Of a stretch of DNA of 64,000 nt, positions 44,495 to 52,218 are shown piece by piece. Under the pieces are notes generated by a model, which was not told the DNA's origin, made no database searches, and saw only the letters and a list, made by a program, of their open reading frames with translations. This stretch comes from Hymenobacter duratus. GTDB taxonomy: Bacteria; Bacteroidota; Bacteroidia; Cytophagales; Hymenobacteraceae. Positions within the stretch are counted from its first letter, which is position 1, and each line of letters starts with the position of its first letter. The stretch lies in assembly GCF_014698995.1 (NCBI RefSeq), contig NZ_JACWZZ010000001.1, positions 1,846,564 to 1,910,563 of the forward strand. Reading direction: 5' to 3'. Both the position numbers and the translations under genes were made by a program.

Positions 44495-44998
44495 ATGAGC
44501 AAACACTTTTGGCAAACCATTGGCCTAGGCACTGTAGCCGGCTTCCGTAGCATGATGGCCCCGGCGCTGTTGACGGGCAACCTGGCTAAATTCCATCCGC
44601 AGGCCTTGGCCGGCTCCCCGCTTCGCTACTTGCAAAAACCGCTGGTAGCTACGGGTTTCAAGCTGCTGGCCGGCGGCGAGATGGTAGGCGACAAGCTCCC
44701 ACAAACACCCAACCGGATTGCCCCGCCCGTGCTGTTGGGCAGGCTGCTTTCGGGGGCTTTGGTAGGGGCCACGCTCTACAAAATAAACCACGGCAAAACC
44801 CTGAATGGTGCGCTTTTGGGTAGCGCTGTGGCGGGGCTGGCCACATTTGGTAGCTTCTGGCTACGCAAAAAGACCACCGACGAATCGGGCCTACCCAGTG
44901 CGCTGGTGGGGGGCTTTGAGGATATAGTGGTACTAAGCAGTGGCCTAGCTCTTTCTAAGGGTACTGATATTGGAGCACCCGCCGGCCGGGCGTTGTAG
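44495..44998 (+). CDS. DUF4126-family membrane protein
   Basis: 167 residues. Family pattern: GTVAGFRSMMAPALL, GGEMVGDKLPQTPNRIAPPVLLGRLLSGALVGATLY, and a final ALVGGFEDIVVLSSGLAL. Several moderately hydrophobic, glycine-rich helices suggest an inner-membrane protein. Function unknown. Its stop codon overlaps the left arm of the long palindrome that separates it from the convergent lipoprotein gene. Confidence 0.8.
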   Translation: MSKHFWQTIGLGTVAGFRSMMAPALLTGNLAKFHPQALAGSPLRYLQKPLVATGFKLLAGGEMVGDKLPQTPNRIAPPVLLGRLLSGALVGATLYKINHGKTLNGALLGSAVAGLATFGSFWLRKKTTDESGLPSALVGGFEDIVVLSSGLALSKGTDIGAPAGRAL

Positions 44999-45067
44999 CC
45001 AGTCTGTTGCATAAAAAAAGTGCCGCCAGCAATGCTGGCGGCACTTTTTTTATGCAACAGACTGGCT
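44997..45067. terminator. Perfect 35-bp palindrome between convergent genes
   Basis: Arms 44997-45031 and 45033-45067 are exact complements around one base. The core GCCGCCAGCA with A7/T7 runs is a bidirectional intrinsic terminator; a further 16 bp beginning AGCCAG extends the arms outward into the first stop codon. Confidence 0.88.
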
Positions 45068-45068
45068 G

Positions 45069-45389
45069 CTATTCTTCACGAGTTGTAGAGCGGCCTTCTT
45101 CCGATTCGGTTGGCATGGTGGTAGTAGGGGAGCCAGGGCTGCTTGGGGCGCCTTCCAGCGCTGCGTTGGTCGAGGTCTTCTGGTCGGCGGCTGAGCCTAA
45201 GCCAGTTGGTGTTTCCACGTTCTGCCCGCCGCTGAGACTGTCCCGGTCGGTTTCGTTGGTCGTGGCTTTGGGCGCGTCTGAGAAGTCCTGGCTGGCTTGC
45301 GGGTCTTTGCCCGGCGTGTTGTTGTAGTCGCAGGCCGTGAGGGCAGCACCCAGGCTGAGTGCCAGCAGGAAAGTGAAGGAGCGTTTCAT
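45069..45389 (-). CDS. Small acidic lipoprotein, uncharacterised
   Basis: 106 residues from ATG 45389. Lipoprotein signal MKRSFTFLLALSLGAALTAC (Cys20), then a low-complexity, Asp/Ser/Thr/Gly-rich tail (DYNNTPGKDPQASQDFSD..) with no predicted fold. Similar in design to the lipoprotein encoded directly upstream at 45439-45648, suggesting a pair of disordered surface or periplasmic lipoproteins. Function unknown. Confidence 0.65.
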   Translation of the reverse strand: MKRSFTFLLALSLGAALTACDYNNTPGKDPQASQDFSDAPKATTNETDRDSLSGGQNVETPTGLGSAADQKTSTNAALEGAPSSPGSPTTTMPTESEEGRSTTREE

Positions 45390-45438
45390 AGAAGAAGAGT
45401 AGGGTAGAGATGGAAGGGAAGACAAGGAAGCCGTCGTG

Positions 45439-45648
45439 CTACTGGGCGGGGCCGGGCGCGGGGCCCGCCTGCGTCGAGTTCTGTACGGCGCTCTGGTTCT
45501 GGGCACCATCGGTGCCGGTAGAGTCGGAGGTGTTGGCTGGGGTAGAGGGATTGGCCGCGCCCGAAGTGGAGGAGCCGGAGCCGCAGCTGGCCAGCATAAG
45601 GCTGAGCAGCAAAGCGGAAAGGGACAGAATACGAACAGGATAGTGCAT
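45439..45648 (-). CDS. Very small lipoprotein, uncharacterised
   Basis: 69 residues. Signal MHYPVRILSLSALLLSLMLASC (Cys22) followed by a Gly/Ser/Thr/Asn/Gln-rich tail with no secondary structure. It precedes a similar lipoprotein gene on the same strand with a 49-base gap. Divergent from the ATPase gene at 45725. Support is the lipobox and the reading frame; no family is known to me. Confidence 0.6.
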   Translation of the reverse strand: MHYPVRILSLSALLLSLMLASCGSGSSTSGAANPSTPANTSDSTGTDGAQNQSAVQNSTQAGPAPGPAQ

Positions 45649-45712
45649 GGGCGAAATCGGAAAAGGATGCTTTGGGCAAACGGCCGCAAGCCTGCTTCGG
45701 TTGCGAGACCCT

Positions 45713-45720
45713 TACCTTTG
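45713..45720 (+). promoter_or_regulatory. -7 box TACCTTTG for the diphthine-ammonia-ligase-like gene
   Basis: Exact TAnnTTTG ending four bases before ATG 45725; predicts a leaderless mRNA. No TTG at the usual -33 distance. Confidence 0.6.
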
Positions 45721-45724
45721 GCTC

Positions 45725-46480
45725 ATGCCCGCCCCAACCCTCATGAACTGGAGTGGGGGCAAAGACTCGGCCCTCGCTCTCTACCACGCCCTCCAGAACC
45801 CCCGCTACCACGTCACGGACCTGCTGACCAGCGTAAACGCGCAGTACCAGCGGGTATCCATGCATGGCGTGCGGGTAGCGCTACTGGAGCAGCAGGCGCA
45901 GCGCATTGGCTTGCCGCTCACCAAGCTGGAACTCCCCGAAATGCCCGGCATGGACGACTACGAACGGCTGATGAAGGCCGCATTGGTGCCTTTGCAGGCC
46001 CGCGGCATACAGCACGCCATCTTCGGCGATATTCATTTGGAAGACCTGCGCTACTACCGCGAGCAGCAGTTGGCCCGGGCTGGCATGCAAGCCGTGTTTC
46101 CGCTGTGGCAGCGTCCTACCGCCGACCTGCTAAGAGAGTACCTCGACCTGGGGTTTCGGGCCATTGTGGTGTGTGTCAACGAGAAGATGCTGGATGCCAG
46201 TTTCTGCGGCCGTGAATTGGATGCAGAATTTCTGCGCGACCTGCCACCAGAAGTAGATGCCTGCGGTGAGAATGGTGAATACCACAGCTTCGTGTACGAT
46301 GCGCCGTACTTCAGCGCGCCCATTGCCGTTGAGCGAGGCGAGTTGGTGCACCGCACGTATGCACCGCCCGCCGTTGCCCAATCTACCGGCTACCAGCCCA
46401 ATGGCCCTGATGAAGCTGCTTCTGCTACACCAGATCCTTATGCTACCGGCTTTTGGTACTGCGACTTGCTGCCGGCCTAA
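45725..46480 (+). CDS. Diphthine-ammonia ligase-like PP-loop ATPase (DUF71 family)
   Basis: 251 residues from ATG 45725, selected because the PP-loop SGGKDS then lies at the N-terminus and a -7 box ends four bases upstream. Other conserved family parts are HGVRVALLEQQAQRIGLPL, FGDIHLEDLR and CGENGEYHSFVYDAP. In eukaryotes and archaea the family amidates diphthine on elongation factor 2; bacteria lack diphthamide, so the bacterial substrate is unknown, and an adenylating amidation reaction is the safest call. Confidence 0.88.
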   Translation: MPAPTLMNWSGGKDSALALYHALQNPRYHVTDLLTSVNAQYQRVSMHGVRVALLEQQAQRIGLPLTKLELPEMPGMDDYERLMKAALVPLQARGIQHAIFGDIHLEDLRYYREQQLARAGMQAVFPLWQRPTADLLREYLDLGFRAIVVCVNEKMLDASFCGRELDAEFLRDLPPEVDACGENGEYHSFVYDAPYFSAPIAVERGELVHRTYAPPAVAQSTGYQPNGPDEAASATPDPYATGFWYCDLLPA

Positions 46481-46540
46481 CTGTGCGGACGGGAAGTTTT
46501 ATGCCATTGTCTGTTACGACACCACCAGCGTATACCCTCC

Positions 46541-46948
46541 ATGCCCGATTCATCTGTCCGTATTGTCTTCTTTGATGGGGTCTGCAACCTCTGCAACGGC
46601 TTTGTGCAGTTCATCATCCGTCACGATGCGGCCGGCCGGTTCCGTTTCGCCTCCTTGCAGTCGGAGGCCGGGCAGGCGCTACTGGCGGCGCATGGCCAGA
46701 CAGTAGCAGCCGCTCCCGAAACAGTGCTGCTGCTCGAAAATGGCCGGCTCTACACCCATTCTACGGCGGCTTTGCGAATTGCCCGGCAGTTGGGCTGGCC
46801 GTGGCGCGGTTTCGCGGCGTCCCTGTTGCTTCCCCGCTTCCTGCGCGACGCCGCGTACCGCTTCGTGGCCCGGAACCGCTACCGGTGGTTTGGCCGCGAA
46901 GAAAGCTGCTGGATGCCCACTCCCGAGCTGAAAGCACGGTTTCTCTGA
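46541..46948 (+). CDS. DCC-family thiol-disulfide oxidoreductase-like protein (DUF393)
   Basis: 135 residues. N-terminal DGVCNLCNGF carries the CxxC pair of the DCC family, which has a thioredoxin-like fold; FASLQSEAGQALL and AALRIARQLGWPW are also typical. No signal peptide. Redox activity is inferred from the CxxC; no partner is known. It follows the ATPase gene by 60 bases and may be co-transcribed. Confidence 0.88.
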   Translation: MPDSSVRIVFFDGVCNLCNGFVQFIIRHDAAGRFRFASLQSEAGQALLAAHGQTVAAAPETVLLLENGRLYTHSTAALRIARQLGWPWRGFAASLLLPRFLRDAAYRFVARNRYRWFGREESCWMPTPELKARFL

Positions 46949-47018
46949 GGCGTTGCGTCCGCACTCAATCCCCTATTCCGTTCTGATTTACTCATCCACT
47001 CACTCATTACCTCTCCAC

Positions 47019-48020
47019 ATGCAAGCACTCGTCCTCGACGGCATCAACCAATCCGTGCAACTCCGCGAAGTTACTACCCCGCAGCCCGCGCCAGGCCAAG
47101 TGCAGGTGCAGCTACACGCCGCCGCTCTCAACCACCGTGATATCTGGATTCAGAAAGGGCAGTACGCCGGCCTGAAGTTTCCTATCGTTCTGGGCTCTGA
47201 TGGTGCTGGTACTGTTACGATGCTGGGCGAAGGGGTAGATGCCACTCTGCAGGGCCAGCAAGTGCTTATCAACCCCGGCAGCCACTGGGGCAGCCAGCCT
47301 GCCGCGCAGGGCCGCGACTTCCAAATTCTGGGCTTGCCGCAGGATGGTACTTTTGCCGAATATGTGTGCGTCGAGGCAGCGCAGGTGCGCGCCAAGCCGG
47401 CTCACCTCAGCTTCGAGCAGGCCGCGACGCTGCCCTTGGGCGGGCTCACTGCATACCGCGCCATGTTCACGCGCGCGCAGTTACAAGCCGGTGAGCGGGT
47501 GCTCATCAGCGGAGTAGGCGGCGGAGTGGCATTGCTGGCGCTGCAGATGGCAGTAGCCGTTGGCGCCGACGTGTGGGTTACATCGAGCTCAGAGGAGAAG
47601 ATAACCAAAGCCGTAGCGCTGGGAGCTAAGGGAGGCATCAGCTACAAAGCCGAAAAATGGCCTGCTACGCTCACCAAACAGGCTGGTGGCGGCTTCGACG
47701 TTATTGTGGATAGTGCTGCTGGACCGGGCTTCAACGACCTGATTGATGCCGCTGCCCCCGGCGGGCGCATCGTGTTTTACGGAGCTACCCACGGCGACAT
47801 TCCGGAGTTGGCGGCCCGCAAAGTGTTCTGGAAGCAACTTTCCTTACTAGGCTCCACGATGGGCACGGCGCAGGATTTTGCCGACATGGTACGTTTGGTG
47901 GAGCACTACCACATCGTGCCTGCTATTGATGAAACCTTTGCTCTGGCCGAAGGAGAAACAGCGCTCCGTCGCATGGACGAGGGCCTGCAGTTTGGGAAAA
48001 TAGTATTGAAAATAAAGTAG
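47019..48020 (+). CDS. Zinc-type alcohol dehydrogenase/quinone oxidoreductase-like MDR protein
   Basis: 333 residues from ATG 47019. Medium-chain dehydrogenase/reductase layout: GroES-like N-terminal domain (AALNHRDIWIQKGQYAG, VLGSDGAGTV) and Rossmann domain (VLISGVGGGVALLALQMAVAVGADVWVTSSS). The structural four-cysteine zinc lobe is absent, as in the quinone-oxidoreductase branch. It should reduce small carbonyls or quinones with NADPH; substrate unknown. A separate transcription unit. Confidence 0.88.
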   Translation: MQALVLDGINQSVQLREVTTPQPAPGQVQVQLHAAALNHRDIWIQKGQYAGLKFPIVLGSDGAGTVTMLGEGVDATLQGQQVLINPGSHWGSQPAAQGRDFQILGLPQDGTFAEYVCVEAAQVRAKPAHLSFEQAATLPLGGLTAYRAMFTRAQLQAGERVLISGVGGGVALLALQMAVAVGADVWVTSSSEEKITKAVALGAKGGISYKAEKWPATLTKQAGGGFDVIVDSAAGPGFNDLIDAAAPGGRIVFYGATHGDIPELAARKVFWKQLSLLGSTMGTAQDFADMVRLVEHYHIVPAIDETFALAEGETALRRMDEGLQFGKIVLKIK

Positions 48021-48133
48021 TTGTGTTCAGGTGCTTAGGCGTGTAAAAGCCAATATAAATAGTTGAAATGCGCGGAATGAAAAGGATGCTAGCTGTGTTA
48101 GTATTTTGATGGGATTTTAACTCGGAAACCTAC

Positions 48134-48141
48134 TAACTTGC
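48134..48141 (+). promoter_or_regulatory. Variant -7 box TAACTTGC before a small gene
   Basis: One base short of TAnnTTTGC; ends four bases before ATG 48146. The same variant occurs upstream of genes at 10764, 27150 and 39642. Confidence 0.4.
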
Positions 48142-48145
48142 CTCT

Positions 48146-48439
48146 ATGAAAACGCCTGCTGAATACCTGCAATGTCCGGTTTTTGAACTGACGTATCCTA
48201 CGGGTGATGCAGCCGAATCGGTGCCGGTAGTTGCTTACGACGACGCGCTGCGCGCTGTGGATGCGGCCTTGGCCGATGCCGAGAAATACAAGTATCTGTT
48301 GATGCGCGCCTTGCGCCGCCACCATGCTAATACGGCAGTGGGCCCGTCGCTGATACCGCCGGTCTCCCGATTCCAGGAATATGTTGCGCAGCCCGATACG
48401 CCCGTTCTCCCACTCTACCCCGACGAGCAGGCTGCTTAA
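48146..48439 (+). CDS. Small hypothetical protein
   Basis: 97 residues starting MKTPAEYLQCPVFELTYP, with a central helix (DDALRAVDAALADAEKYKYLLMRALRRHH). No signal peptide, motif or family recognised. A -7-like box, an immediate ATG and a strong terminator 21 bases after the stop support it as a real single-gene unit. Confidence 0.65.
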   Translation: MKTPAEYLQCPVFELTYPTGDAAESVPVVAYDDALRAVDAALADAEKYKYLLMRALRRHHANTAVGPSLIPPVSRFQEYVAQPDTPVLPLYPDEQAA

Positions 48440-48460
48440 CTAGTATGTAGTGCTATTGCG

Positions 48461-48486
48461 AAAGCCAGACCCTAGGGTCTGGCTTT
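48461..48486. terminator. Bidirectional terminator, 13-bp palindrome
   Basis: AAAGCCAGACCCT joined directly to its complement and followed by a T run; between convergent genes. Confidence 0.85.
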
Positions 48487-48503
48487 TTTGTGCCCAAACG
48501 ATA

Positions 48504-49877
48504 TTACCAGCGCCGCCCCAGTTCCTGCGCGAGTGCCACCGCTTGTTGCCGCAACTCCGGCACAGCTGTCGACTCGAAGTAAGCAGGGCGGCGGCTGGGG
48601 CCAAGCGTAAAGAACAGCGGCGACGCTTGCTGGGCGGCATCGAGCAGTGCGCCATGCGCATCCGTCCGGATACCGAGGCCTAACGGGTCGGGCTGCAGGT
48701 GGCCGGCAGCGCGCAGGCTCACTACCAGCGGGTCCTGAATGCGGCTGTAGTTCAGCAGGGGGCCGGTGCAGCTAATGACGTGCCGGGTGCGCAGCGCGTG
48801 CTGTTGTTGTCTGTAGTGGGTCTGGACCACCAGTTCTTCTCCTTCCACTGCAATACCGCTCACCCGGCCGCTAAGCATGCGTACTTGGCCTGTTGCCATC
48901 ATGCCGCGTACTATCTCATCATTTTGCGGGGGGCTGCGGTGGCGCAGTACGGCCCAGATGGACGCCAGATGCCGCAGAAACCGCGCCTGCTCGGCAAGTG
49001 GCCACGCCGCCCAGATCCGGCCCAGATCTGGCCTAAGCGAGTCAAATACCGGCCGCCAGTCCCATCCTGCCGCCGCCGCCTCCCGGACACGATGGCGCAC
49101 GGCGGCCAGCACTTCCGCCACCGTGTGCAGGCCCCGGAGCTCCTGTTCGTAAAAGCTGGGATATGGTGCGCTGGCTGGCCCGTGCGCCGTCGGCCAGCGT
49201 TGGTGCCTCGACACCACCGTGACAGGCGCGCGGTGGCCATCAGCACGCAGGCCCAGCAGCACATCCACGGCTGTCAGGCCCGTCCCGATGAGCAGCACTT
49301 CGTCGTCGGGGGCAATATTGCGGAGCGCGCCCTGGGCCCACGGATTGCCATGGAAATTCGGATGCGCGAGGTAGGCACCGGGGTGGGCAGGTGAGGCAGG
49401 CGGAAAGTTGCCTAGGGCCAGCACAACTGCGTCGCTGAGCAGCTCCGTGCCACTGGCGAGGCGCACAGTGGCGCGGAGGCCGTCAGGGGCAGCTTCAGCC
49501 GCTACGGCCGCCTGCTGATGCCAGTGAAAAGCCAGGCCATTGGCGGCGGGCTGCTGTAGCAGGCCCGCTACCATTTCCTGCAGGTAGCGGCCGTAGGTCT
49601 GGCGGGAGCAGAAATCATACTCGCAGCGAAGAGCATTGGTGCGCAGCCAGTCCGAGAAGTGAGACGGCTCATCGGGGAATGCACTCAGAAAAGAGGCCCG
49701 CACGTTGAGCAGATATTCGGGCCGGCGGGCGGTATAGGCCAGGCCGGGCCCTGGTACCGGGCGCGGCTCTACGATGTGCACCGTGCCTGCCAGCGGCCCG
49801 GGTAGCCGAGCCAGCTGCATGGCTACCATAGAACCCGAAAAGCCACCGCCTACAATCGTAATAGTTCGTTGCTGCAC
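48504..49877 (-). CDS. FAD/NAD(P)-binding oxidoreductase-like protein
   Basis: 457 residues from GTG 49877 (no ATG nearby). The N-terminus ITIVGGGFSGSMVAMQLAR is a dinucleotide-binding Rossmann motif; a second lies at VLLIGTGLTAVDVLLGL. The conserved block GPGLAYTARRPEYLLNVRASFLSAFPDEP identifies the FAD-NAD(P)-binding group (Pfam FAD_NAD_binding_9-like). Members are uncharacterised flavoproteins. Cytoplasmic. Convergent with the small gene at 48146. Confidence 0.85.
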   Translation of the reverse strand: MQQRTITIVGGGFSGSMVAMQLARLPGPLAGTVHIVEPRPVPGPGLAYTARRPEYLLNVRASFLSAFPDEPSHFSDWLRTNALRCEYDFCSRQTYGRYLQEMVAGLLQQPAANGLAFHWHQQAAVAAEAAPDGLRATVRLASGTELLSDAVVLALGNFPPASPAHPGAYLAHPNFHGNPWAQGALRNIAPDDEVLLIGTGLTAVDVLLGLRADGHRAPVTVVSRHQRWPTAHGPASAPYPSFYEQELRGLHTVAEVLAAVRHRVREAAAAGWDWRPVFDSLRPDLGRIWAAWPLAEQARFLRHLASIWAVLRHRSPPQNDEIVRGMMATGQVRMLSGRVSGIAVEGEELVVQTHYRQQQHALRTRHVISCTGPLLNYSRIQDPLVVSLRAAGHLQPDPLGLGIRTDAHGALLDAAQQASPLFFTLGPSRRPAYFESTAVPELRQQAVALAQELGRRW

Positions 49878-50009
49878 TAGGGGAGAGAGGTGAAAAGTGG
49901 CGAATCGGCCCGAAAAAATGGGTGAAAAATAGTTCTTAACAAATCCGGCCGGCTGTTTCCATCCAAATCAGAAAGTCAAAATGCCCGAGCTACAGGCTTT
50001 TCTAAAAAG

Positions 50010-50048
50010 GCCCGGCCCGGTTGTGGAGCTACCACAACCGGGCCGGGC
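50010..50048 (-). terminator. Intrinsic terminator after hldD
   Basis: Perfect 17-bp stem of GC-rich sequence (50010-50026 with 50032-50048) followed on the minus strand by a T run; 78 bases after the hldD stop. Confidence 0.8.
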
Positions 50049-50126
50049 GAACTGTCAGGATAGTATTTGCGCCCGAAAGCCTACTGCTGCATCCCGCGAG
50101 TAGGAGGGAGCCAACAAAATTTAGGC

Positions 50127-51095
50127 TTAGTAGTATGTGCCCGGCACCAGGTAGTTGCGCACGTAGTCGTTGATGCCGTCTTCGAGGCGAGTGAAAGGCC
50201 GGTCGTAACCGATGCCGCGCAGCTTGCTCATGTCGGCCTGGGTGAAGTACTGGTACTTGTCGCGGATGTCCTCCGGCGTGTCGATGAAGCGGATATCTGC
50301 CACCCGGTCGAGTGCCGCAAAGGTGTTCAGGGCCAAATCGAGGAAGGAGCGCGCCTCACCGGTACCCAGGTTGTAGATACCGGAATTTTGGCGGTGGTGC
50401 ATCAGGAAGTAGCACACTTCCACTACGTCTTTCACATACACGAAGTCGCGCATCTGGCCTCCGTCGGTGTAGTCGGGGTTGTGCGAGCGGAACAGCGACA
50501 TGGAGCCGGTTTTGTTGATCTGCTCGAAGGCGTGCATTATCACCGACGCCATGCGGCCCTTATGGTATTCATTGGGGCCGTACACATTGAAAAACTTCAG
50601 CCCAGCCCAGAAAAACGGCTTTTCTGCTTGGTTGACAGCCCAATTGTCGAAGTCATTCTTAGAGTCGCCATACGGGTTTAGCGGGCGGTAGAGGGGGAGC
50701 AGGGCGTCGTCGTGGTCGGAGTATCCGAGCGTGCCGGAGCCGTAAGTAGCCGCCGACGAGGCATAGACTAGCGGCAGCTGGTACTGTACGCAGGCCTGCC
50801 ACATCTGCTTGGAGTAGTTCAGGTTGAGCAGGTCCAGCACGGCACGGTCCTGCTCGGTGGTGTCGGTGCGGGCTCCGAGGTGGAAGATGAATTCCACTTC
50901 CTCATGATTGGCATCCAGCCACTCAAAAAACTCGTTGCGGTCTACGTATTCCCGCAGATGCTTGCCGGCGAGGTTGGCCAGCTTACGCTCCACGGCAAAA
51001 TTGTCCACCACCACGATGTCGTTGAAATTGGCGGCGTTGAGGCGGGTGACAAGGCAGCTGGCAATAAAGCCGGCGGCTCCGGTGACGACTATCAT
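50127..51095 (-). CDS. hldD: ADP-L-glycero-D-manno-heptose 6-epimerase
   Basis: 322 residues, close to the family's 310-330. N-terminal VTGAAGFIASCLV binds NADP; FIFHLGARTDTTE, SSAATYGSG and the catalytic YGDSK follow; GLKFFNVYGPNEYHKGRMASV and MRDFVYVKDVVEV are hldD hallmarks. It epimerises the last step in making ADP-heptose for the lipopolysaccharide inner core. Divergent from the transport gene at 51220; an exact -7 box lies 16 bases before the ATG. lpxB lies a few genes away, also for LPS. Confidence 0.93.
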   Translation of the reverse strand: MIVVTGAAGFIASCLVTRLNAANFNDIVVVDNFAVERKLANLAGKHLREYVDRNEFFEWLDANHEEVEFIFHLGARTDTTEQDRAVLDLLNLNYSKQMWQACVQYQLPLVYASSAATYGSGTLGYSDHDDALLPLYRPLNPYGDSKNDFDNWAVNQAEKPFFWAGLKFFNVYGPNEYHKGRMASVIMHAFEQINKTGSMSLFRSHNPDYTDGGQMRDFVYVKDVVEVCYFLMHHRQNSGIYNLGTGEARSFLDLALNTFAALDRVADIRFIDTPEDIRDKYQYFTQADMSKLRGIGYDRPFTRLEDGINDYVRNYLVPGTYY

Positions 51096-51111
51096 AGGGC
51101 AGAAATTTTCT

Positions 51112-51119
51112 CAAAAGTA
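51112..51119 (-). promoter_or_regulatory. -7 box TACTTTTG for hldD
   Basis: Exact TAnnTTTG on the minus strand, ending 16 bases before ATG 51095. Confidence 0.55.
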
Positions 51120-51207
51120 GGACCGATTTGGTTCAGTACGCGCCCCGGCCCACTTTCAGCTAAACAGGGGCCGCTGCAGATTTGCGTTATTGGCCCCGGC
51201 TGTGTTC

Positions 51208-51215
51208 TACCTTTG
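51208..51215 (+). promoter_or_regulatory. -7 box TACCTTTG for the substrate-binding protein gene
   Basis: Exact box ending four bases before ATG 51220; TTTG at 51181-51184 could be its -33 element (23-base spacer). Predicts a leaderless mRNA. Confidence 0.6.
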
Positions 51216-51219
51216 GTGC

Positions 51220-52140
51220 ATGCACTACCCGTTCCTGAAGCCACTACTACAGGCTCTGCCGCTGCTCCTGCTGCTGGCCTGCCGCCCCGGTACGCCCGCT
51301 ACCACCGAGAAACCCACGCCAGCTACTGCCCCGCAGCAACTCACCGACGACCTGGGCCGCCGCCTCACCGTAGTGGCATACCCGCGCCGTGTAATGGCGC
51401 TGGCACCTTCCGCAACCGAAATGCTGTACGCCGTGGCCGACACAGCCACCATTGCGGCGCGCACCCAGGTCTGCGACTACCCGGCGGCGGTGTTGCGCAA
51501 GCCTGTTGTCAGCAGCTACCCCTTGGATATGGAGAAGCTTGTGCAGTTGCACCCCGACATCGTGTTTACCGTGGAAGGCATTACGTCTCTGGATGATGCC
51601 GCCCGGCTGGAAAAATTTGGTATTCCAGTCTATTTCCAGCGTTTCGGTAGCATGAAGGATATATTCCGGACCCTGAATGATATGGGCCGAATTCTTGGCC
51701 GCCCGGCCCAGGCTCGGCACTTCACCGACTCGCTGCAGGCAGAGCTACAAGCCGTGACAACTGCTACACCTGCAGGTAAGCCACGTCCGCGCGTGCTGGC
51801 CATCACCTGGCAGGACCCCATCTATGTGTATGGCCAGAACACGCTTTTCACTGATAAAATCCGTCTGGCAGGCGGCCAGAATGCGGTGACAGAAGAATTT
51901 GCTCAGCCCTATCCGGCGCTTACCCGGGAATATATTCTCAAACTGAACCCCGACGTGCTGATTGGCGGCAGCTTCGGCAAGCTGGACAGTACATTCTTCA
52001 GAAATTACCCCGAACTAAAGCGCATCAACGCCTACCGCAACCGTCGCGTCTACAGTATCACCGGCAACCTGATGGAGCGCCCCGGCCCGCGCGTAGTAGA
52101 GTCGGTGCGGGAACTGCAGCGGATAGTATCCGGCCGCTAG
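51220..52140 (+). CDS. BtuF/FecB-type ABC transporter substrate-binding lipoprotein
   Basis: 306 residues from ATG 51220. Lipobox LLLLAC (Cys21). Class III periplasmic-binding fold with RRVMALAPSATEMLYAV, DYPAAVLRKPVVSSYPLDMEKLVQLHPDIVF and LKLNPDVLIGG, which are typical of cobalamin and ferric-siderophore binders. The permease gene follows at 52219, and an outer-membrane receptor would be expected elsewhere. Whether the ligand is B12 or an iron chelate cannot be decided. Confidence 0.88.
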   Translation: MHYPFLKPLLQALPLLLLLACRPGTPATTEKPTPATAPQQLTDDLGRRLTVVAYPRRVMALAPSATEMLYAVADTATIAARTQVCDYPAAVLRKPVVSSYPLDMEKLVQLHPDIVFTVEGITSLDDAARLEKFGIPVYFQRFGSMKDIFRTLNDMGRILGRPAQARHFTDSLQAELQAVTTATPAGKPRPRVLAITWQDPIYVYGQNTLFTDKIRLAGGQNAVTEEFAQPYPALTREYILKLNPDVLIGGSFGKLDSTFFRNYPELKRINAYRNRRVYSITGNLMERPGPRVVESVRELQRIVSGR

Positions 52141-52205
52141 CTGCTCGCAAGCACTTATCGAATCAAGGAGACAGCTGCAACAAACAACCGACGCCCCCTG
52201 CAAAC

Positions 52206-52213
52206 TACCTTTG
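52206..52213 (+). promoter_or_regulatory. -7 box TACCTTTG for the permease gene
   Basis: Exact TAnnTTTG ending five bases before ATG 52219; no clear -33 element. Confidence 0.55.
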
Positions 52214-52218
52214 ACTGC

